Below, piece after piece: positions 59,979-64,000 of a stretch of DNA of 64,000 bases. The stretch covers positions 62,001 through 126,000 of the forward strand of contig URDU01000001.1 of NCBI GenBank assembly GCA_900546625.1. The letters are read 5' to 3'. Source of the DNA: an uncultured Lachnobacterium sp. (GTDB lineage Bacteria; Bacillota; Clostridia; Lachnospirales; Lachnospiraceae). The position numbers and the translations under genes are program-made. The first letter of the stretch is position 1. The number at the start of each line of letters is the position of its first letter. The notes beneath the pieces were generated by a model. It searched no databases, was not told where the DNA came from, and saw nothing but the letters and a program-made list of their open reading frames with translations.

Positions 59979-62790
59979 TATAAAAGACTTTCTGAAGAAA
60001 TTTTTCAGCTCAAGACTTTTTGTTTTGGCGGCAGTCATTGTTCTCATGTTTGCCCTGCTCGCCGAGAGAGTCTTTACCCTTCAGATAATTAAAGGTGCGG
60101 ATTATCAGAAAAACTTCATAATGCTGATTAAAAAGCCACTGTCCATAGAGGCATCGAGAGGCAATATATACGATGTAAATGGGGAGCTGCTTGCTTACAA
60201 TCAGCTTGCATACTCTGTAGTCATCTCAGACAACGGCAGCTATTCATCCACAAAGGAGCACAACCGTCTTTTAAACAAAGAACTTAATGAAATTATCAAT
60301 GTAATAAAAGACAATGGTGGCTCCATATACAATGATTTTCCGATTGTTTTAAACGATGATGGTACATACAGCTTCACCTTCACCTCTGAAACCTCCAAAA
60401 AGAGATTTCTGTCAGATGTGTTCGGAAAAAAATATGACAAGCTCGAATACAATAAGTCACTTGGCTTTGATGAGGCAAATGCCAGCGCCCAGAATGTTAT
60501 TGATTTCCTAAGCTCCGACCAGAACGAATGCTTTGACATAAGCAGCAAGTATGATACACAGGCCACCTATGATATTGTAGTGATGCGATATGCCATAAAG
60601 CAGAACCGATTCACTAAATACAAAACCACTACCATTGCAAAGGATGTAAATGACTCCATAGTCGCATATGTCAATGAGCATTCAGATACTCTTACCGGTG
60701 TATCAATTGAGGAGGATACCATACGTAAGTACAACTATCCTGAATATATTTCATCGCTTATAGGATACACAGGCAAGATATCTACAGACGAGTACAATGA
60801 GCTCTCAAAGGATGATGACTCATATACACAAAATGATATGGTAGGTAAATCCGGCTTAGAGCAGTACTATGAGAGCTATCTGCGAGGCAAAAACGGTGAA
60901 AAACAGGTATATGTAAATAATGTCGGCAAGATAAACGAGGTAATAAGCCAGGAAAATCCTGTTTCCGGCAATGATGTCTACCTGAGCATTGACATCAAGC
61001 TGCAGGAGGCAACCTACAAGCTGTTGGAGCAGGAGATAGCCGGAATCGTATACTCCAAAATAAAATCCGGTGAAATACCTATAAACGATGTCTACTTTGC
61101 ATTGATCAACAACAATGTAGTTGACCTGACACATTTCAATGCATCAGATGCATCAGCTACTGAGCAGGCTATATACAATTCCTTCAGCGGTCAGCTGCAG
61201 AGTGCACTATCCACTATCGACGCTGAACTTGAAGGTGGTACCTCAGGCACTGCTTCCATGTCGGAGCAGACACTTGATTATTTTACATGTGTTATGTCTG
61301 TGCTAAACGATGACGGACTGCTTTTAAGCAAGCAGATAGATACCTCTGATTCCACATACACCTCATGGAAGGCAGGCACACTTTCGCCGCGTGATTATCT
61401 CAAATACTGCATTTCAAAGCAGTGGATAGACATCACCAAGCTTGATGTGGACCAGAAATATGCTGATTCAAGTGAGATTTATACAGCACTGTGTTCATAT
61501 ATCAGGGATGCCATGACTGACAATAAAGACTTTGCCAAAATTATTTACAAATATATGGTAAATTCAGGAACAGTCACAGGACAGCAGCTATGCCTTTTGC
61601 TTTTTGACCAGGGTGTACTCGATTATGACGATGCAACGGTAAATAACATTGCCAATGGTTCCATCAGTCCATATGCATTTCTTATGGACAAAATAAACAA
61701 TATAGAGATAACACCCGCACAGCTTGCCCTTGACCCATGTACAGGCTCATGTGTCATAACTGATGCAAAGACAGGACAGCTAAAGGCTTTAGTCAGCTAT
61801 CCGGGCTATGACAACAACAAGCTGGCAAACACTGTAGATGCCGATTACTACCAGTCGCTCAGAGAGGACAAGTCCAACCCGCTTTGGAATTATGCCACCC
61901 AGGAACAGACTGCACCGGGATCTACCTTCAAGATGGTATCAAGCACCGCAGGCCTTGCCGAGGGAGTTATTGATACCTCGTCAAAAATAAATTGTACAGG
62001 TATATTTACAGAAATCAGCAATCAGCCAAAATGCTGGATTTATCCGGGTGCACATGGTATGGACAATGTATCGGAGGCTTTAAGGGATTCATGTAACGTA
62101 TTCTTTTATACAACAGGCTTTCGGCTTGCAAGCAAGGACACCGGTTCATATGACGATGAAAATGGTATGAAATACATACAAAAATATGCATCTATATACG
62201 GACTTGATCAAAAGTCAGGTGTTGAGATAGTAGAAAAGACACCATCCATTGCCACACAGTATCCTGTTATGGCAGCTATCGGACAGAGTAATAACAACTT
62301 TACGACTATTTCTCTTTCAAGATATGTGACAGCAGTTGCTTCCGGAAAGCTTTATGACTACAAGCTGATGAATAAAATTGTGGATGCAGACGGCAAAACA
62401 GTCAAACAGTATGATTCAAAATCAACCGATATATCAGGCACACTCACTCAAAGCCAGTGGGATGCCATCCATCAGGGAATGCGTATGGTGGTCGAAGACC
62501 TGCACGATGTATTTGGCGGATTTACAGGCGTTGAGGTATCAGGTAAGACAGGAACCGCACAGCAGGTTGAGACAAGACCAAACCACGCTCTGTTTGTAGG
62601 ATACGCTCCATCAAGCGATCCTGAAATTACAATAGCTACACGTATATCATATGGATACAGCTCACACAATGCTGCAGCTGCATCCAGAAATATAATTTCA
62701 TATTATTACAATCTGGAGTCACTTGACGATTTACTCGCAGTCAAGGCTGAGGGTGTTAACTCATCAGGCTCAAGTGCCAGAACAGACTAG
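59968..62790 (+). CDS. mrdA: Class B penicillin-binding protein 2 (elongation transpeptidase) with large insertion
   Basis: Cross-links peptidoglycan during elongation with RodA and MreBCD. TTG start 9 bases after AAGGAGAG. Membrane anchor ~14-33, dimer domain (~50-330; IEASRGNIYDVNGELLAYN as IEASRGNIYDV and NGELLAYN), and transpeptidase with SxxK APGSTFKM (~residues 650-657), SxN in RDSCNVFF and KTG in VSGKTGTAQQV. 940 aa against ~650-720 for typical PBP2: ~220 residues (about 360-580) are inserted between IDIKLQEATYKLLEQ and the ALDPCTGSCVI strand. Confidence 0.94.
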   Translation: MIYDIKDFLKKFFSSRLFVLAAVIVLMFALLAERVFTLQIIKGADYQKNFIMLIKKPLSIEASRGNIYDVNGELLAYNQLAYSVVISDNGSYSSTKEHNRLLNKELNEIINVIKDNGGSIYNDFPIVLNDDGTYSFTFTSETSKKRFLSDVFGKKYDKLEYNKSLGFDEANASAQNVIDFLSSDQNECFDISSKYDTQATYDIVVMRYAIKQNRFTKYKTTTIAKDVNDSIVAYVNEHSDTLTGVSIEEDTIRKYNYPEYISSLIGYTGKISTDEYNELSKDDDSYTQNDMVGKSGLEQYYESYLRGKNGEKQVYVNNVGKINEVISQENPVSGNDVYLSIDIKLQEATYKLLEQEIAGIVYSKIKSGEIPINDVYFALINNNVVDLTHFNASDASATEQAIYNSFSGQLQSALSTIDAELEGGTSGTASMSEQTLDYFTCVMSVLNDDGLLLSKQIDTSDSTYTSWKAGTLSPRDYLKYCISKQWIDITKLDVDQKYADSSEIYTALCSYIRDAMTDNKDFAKIIYKYMVNSGTVTGQQLCLLLFDQGVLDYDDATVNNIANGSISPYAFLMDKINNIEITPAQLALDPCTGSCVITDAKTGQLKALVSYPGYDNNKLANTVDADYYQSLREDKSNPLWNYATQEQTAPGSTFKMVSSTAGLAEGVIDTSSKINCTGIFTEISNQPKCWIYPGAHGMDNVSEALRDSCNVFFYTTGFRLASKDTGSYDDENGMKYIQKYASIYGLDQKSGVEIVEKTPSIATQYPVMAAIGQSNNNFTTISLSRYVTAVASGKLYDYKLMNKIVDADGKTVKQYDSKSTDISGTLTQSQWDAIHQGMRMVVEDLHDVFGGFTGVEVSGKTGTAQQVETRPNHALFVGYAPSSDPEITIATRISYGYSSHNAAAASRNIISYYYNLESLDDLLAVKAEGVNSSGSSARTD

Positions 62791-62803
62791 GAGGTTTATT
62801 TTT

Positions 62804-63550
62804 GTGAGTGAAGCAATAGTTTTCACTTCAGGAAAAGGCGGTGTTGGAAAAACTACGGTTATTTCCAACATCGGAGTTGAACTTTCACAGTTAGATAAAA
62901 AAGTCATCATGCTCGATACAGACATGGGGCTTCGCAATCTAGACCTGGTAATGGGAATAGAGGACAAGGTCAATTACAATATCCTCGACATCCTAAACCG
63001 CACATGCCGCATCAGACAGGCAATCATACGCAATAAGAAGTATCCCAATCTATATGTAATTCCTGCAGCACCCTCCATGGATACGCTATGCAGCTATGAA
63101 GCACGCTTCAAGATACTTATAGAGGAGCTTAAATCAAGCTTTGATTATTGTCTGATAGATTCCCCTGCGGGCATCGACAGCGGCTTTTGGTTTTCAGCCG
63201 CACCTGCAGACCGTGCGATAGTAGTTACCACACCGCATGTATCTGCCATACACGATGCAAGGCGATGTATAAGCCTGCTCGACAGCGCACATCTTGACGA
63301 TATATCAGTCATTGTCAATGCATATGACAGGCATATGGTAAGAAGGCATCAGATGATATCCGATAATGATATTACAGCACTTCTTTCAACCAGGGTTATT
63401 GGCACTATTCCTTATGACAAAAGTGTTATCATTTGCCAGAACAGAGGAATACCTGTCCGCGAGACTAAAAGCAGGCTTGCTCCTGTATTTGCACGTATAT
63501 CCGATCAGCTGATCCATTACTCTGATGATATGCGAGGTGCCGCTGTATGA
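62804..63550 (+). CDS. minD: Division-site ATPase MinD, without an obvious membrane-targeting tail
   Basis: GTG 62804 follows AGGAGG by 8 bases and begins VSEAIVFTSGKGGVGKTTV; an in-frame ATG at 62723 is inside the PBP gene. Deviant Walker A GKGGVGKT (residues ~11-18), LDTDMGLRNLDLVMG, LIDSPAGIDSGF and VTTPHVSAIHDARR are intact. 248 aa, short for MinD (~265). The C-terminus ends RISDQLIHYSDDMRGAAV with no basic amphipathic helix like those in studied MinD proteins. Followed by minE; minC is absent from its usual place just upstream. Confidence 0.93.
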   Translation: MSEAIVFTSGKGGVGKTTVISNIGVELSQLDKKVIMLDTDMGLRNLDLVMGIEDKVNYNILDILNRTCRIRQAIIRNKKYPNLYVIPAAPSMDTLCSYEARFKILIEELKSSFDYCLIDSPAGIDSGFWFSAAPADRAIVVTTPHVSAIHDARRCISLLDSAHLDDISVIVNAYDRHMVRRHQMISDNDITALLSTRVIGTIPYDKSVIICQNRGIPVRETKSRLAPVFARISDQLIHYSDDMRGAAV

Positions 63551-63759
63551 TGCATAAATTTTCCAAAACAGGAGAATACGCGAAGAAAAGGCTTAAAATA
63601 GCACTTGCAGAGGATAGGGGCACAATATCTGCTTCAGACAACATGGCACAGATTAAAAAAGAAATAAAAAGCGTGATACAAAGACATATGAATATAAATG
63701 ATGATGCTTACGAGGTAAGGATTATCATGCGCGACAAAAATTCGATTAATAACCTTTAA
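63547..63759 (+). CDS. minE: Division topological specificity factor MinE
   Basis: Stimulates MinD ATPase and drives oscillation in species that have MinCDE. 70 aa, ATGA overlap with minD. MinD-contact helix AKKRLKIALAEDRG (~12-25) and the dimer domain IKKEIKSVIQRHMNI with AYEVRIIMRDK are intact. The N-terminal region MHKFSKTG is short and only partly hydrophobic. The start may be ATG 63547 or 63550. Confidence 0.93.
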   Translation: MMHKFSKTGEYAKKRLKIALAEDRGTISASDNMAQIKKEIKSVIQRHMNINDDAYEVRIIMRDKNSINNL

Positions 63760-63811
63760 TAAATACGTTTTAGAATTAGGATAACAGAGATAACAGATAG
63801 GAAGTAACAAA

Positions 63812-64000
63812 ATGCTCAAACAGTACAGACTAAAGAATTATCACTTTCAATTAGTAATATACATAATAGCTTTGTCGATTATAGGCATACTGCTGATAGG
63901 CAGTGCCAAGCACTCAGTACAAAGCAAGCAGATAATAGGCTTTATAATGGGACTGATTATAATGATAGTGCTTTCCCTGATAGATTACTCATTTCTGCTC
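63812..64000 (+). CDS. rodA: RodA/FtsW family peptidoglycan polymerase (5' end only)
   Basis: The first 63 codons before the window ends: MLKQYRLKNYHFQ, then a hydrophobic helix LVIYIIALSIIGILLIGSA with KHSVQSKQIIGF and a second helix, the normal start of SEDS-family glycosyltransferases. TAGGAAGT site precedes the ATG. Context after mreBCD-PBP2-minDE favours RodA over FtsW. Confidence 0.88.
   Translation, partial: MLKQYRLKNYHFQLVIYIIALSIIGILLIGSAKHSVQSKQIIGFIMGLIIMIVLSLIDYSFLL

Noticed and set aside
62804-63550. ParA-type plasmid partition protein
   Set aside because: Pairing with minE and the MinD signature motifs, next to mreBCD, make it the division MinD.
1-64000. Mobile element, prophage or defence island
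   Set aside because: No transposase, integrase, phage, restriction or toxin-antitoxin gene was seen, and codon use looks uniform.

Overview
The window looks like a core chromosomal region of a motile, anaerobic Gram-positive bacterium of the Lachnospiraceae, most like the Agathobacter rectalis (Eubacterium rectale)/Roseburia group. This rests on protein character, moderate-to-low GC with frequent GGAGG ribosome binding sites, and a Bacillus-like gene order: a fla/che superoperon running into rpsB-tsf-pyrH-frr-uppS-cdsA-dxr-rseP, then polC. No organism name can be proven from the sequence alone. Nearly everything is on the + strand; only two small genes (xpt and a membrane protein, 39.5-40.7 kb) are on the - strand. 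I see no rRNA, tRNA, CRISPR, prophage or insertion sequence.

Layout. 1-24.5 kb: late part of the flagellar/chemotaxis operon (fliK, flgD, a small flagellar operon protein, flgE, motAB, fliL, fliM, fliY, fliOPQR, flhB, flhA, flhF, flhG, a PilZ protein, cheB, cheA, cheW, cheC, cheD, a small membrane protein, the flagellar sigma factor, a SwrB-position protein and an MltG-like LysM protein). flbD, cheY and cheR are not in the stretch. 24.5-39.4 kb: rpsB-tsf with a structured leader, a degenerate NodB-family protein, a bactofilin, pyrH-frr, then isoprenoid and phospholipid genes (uppS, cdsA, dxr, rseP, ispG) and polC. 39.4-49.8 kb: xpt, rlmH, yqfC and a truncated yqfD, phoH, a degenerate PgpH-like HD protein, ybeY, a SpoVB/MurJ-type flippase, a BofC-like small protein and two FAD oxidoreductases. 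49.8-56.7 kb: mutS-mutL-miaA and a PLP enzyme. 56.7-64 kb: radC, mreBCD, a large class B penicillin-binding protein, minD, minE and the start of rodA/ftsW.

How the genes work together. The first block builds the flagellar export gate, hook, C-ring and stator, and carries the receptor-coupled signalling core (CheA, CheW, CheB, CheC, CheD, FliY). The middle block links translation and ribosome recycling with undecaprenyl and CDP-diacylglycerol supply. The last block couples cell-wall elongation (MreBCD, PBP2, RodA) to division-site placement (MinD, MinE).

I did not find a wholly new multi-gene system. The most interesting signals are smaller: an intrinsic-terminator-like hairpin whose loop holds the ribosome binding site and start codon of the next gene (46.45 kb); two probable pseudoenzymes kept in conserved loci (a NodB protein that lost all three metal ligands, and a PgpH-like protein that lost its HD pair); a truncated sporulation gene yqfD; a MinD with no visible membrane-targeting tail and no minC beside it; a FlgD carrying a surface-protein-type helical module; and an apparently leaderless rlmH.
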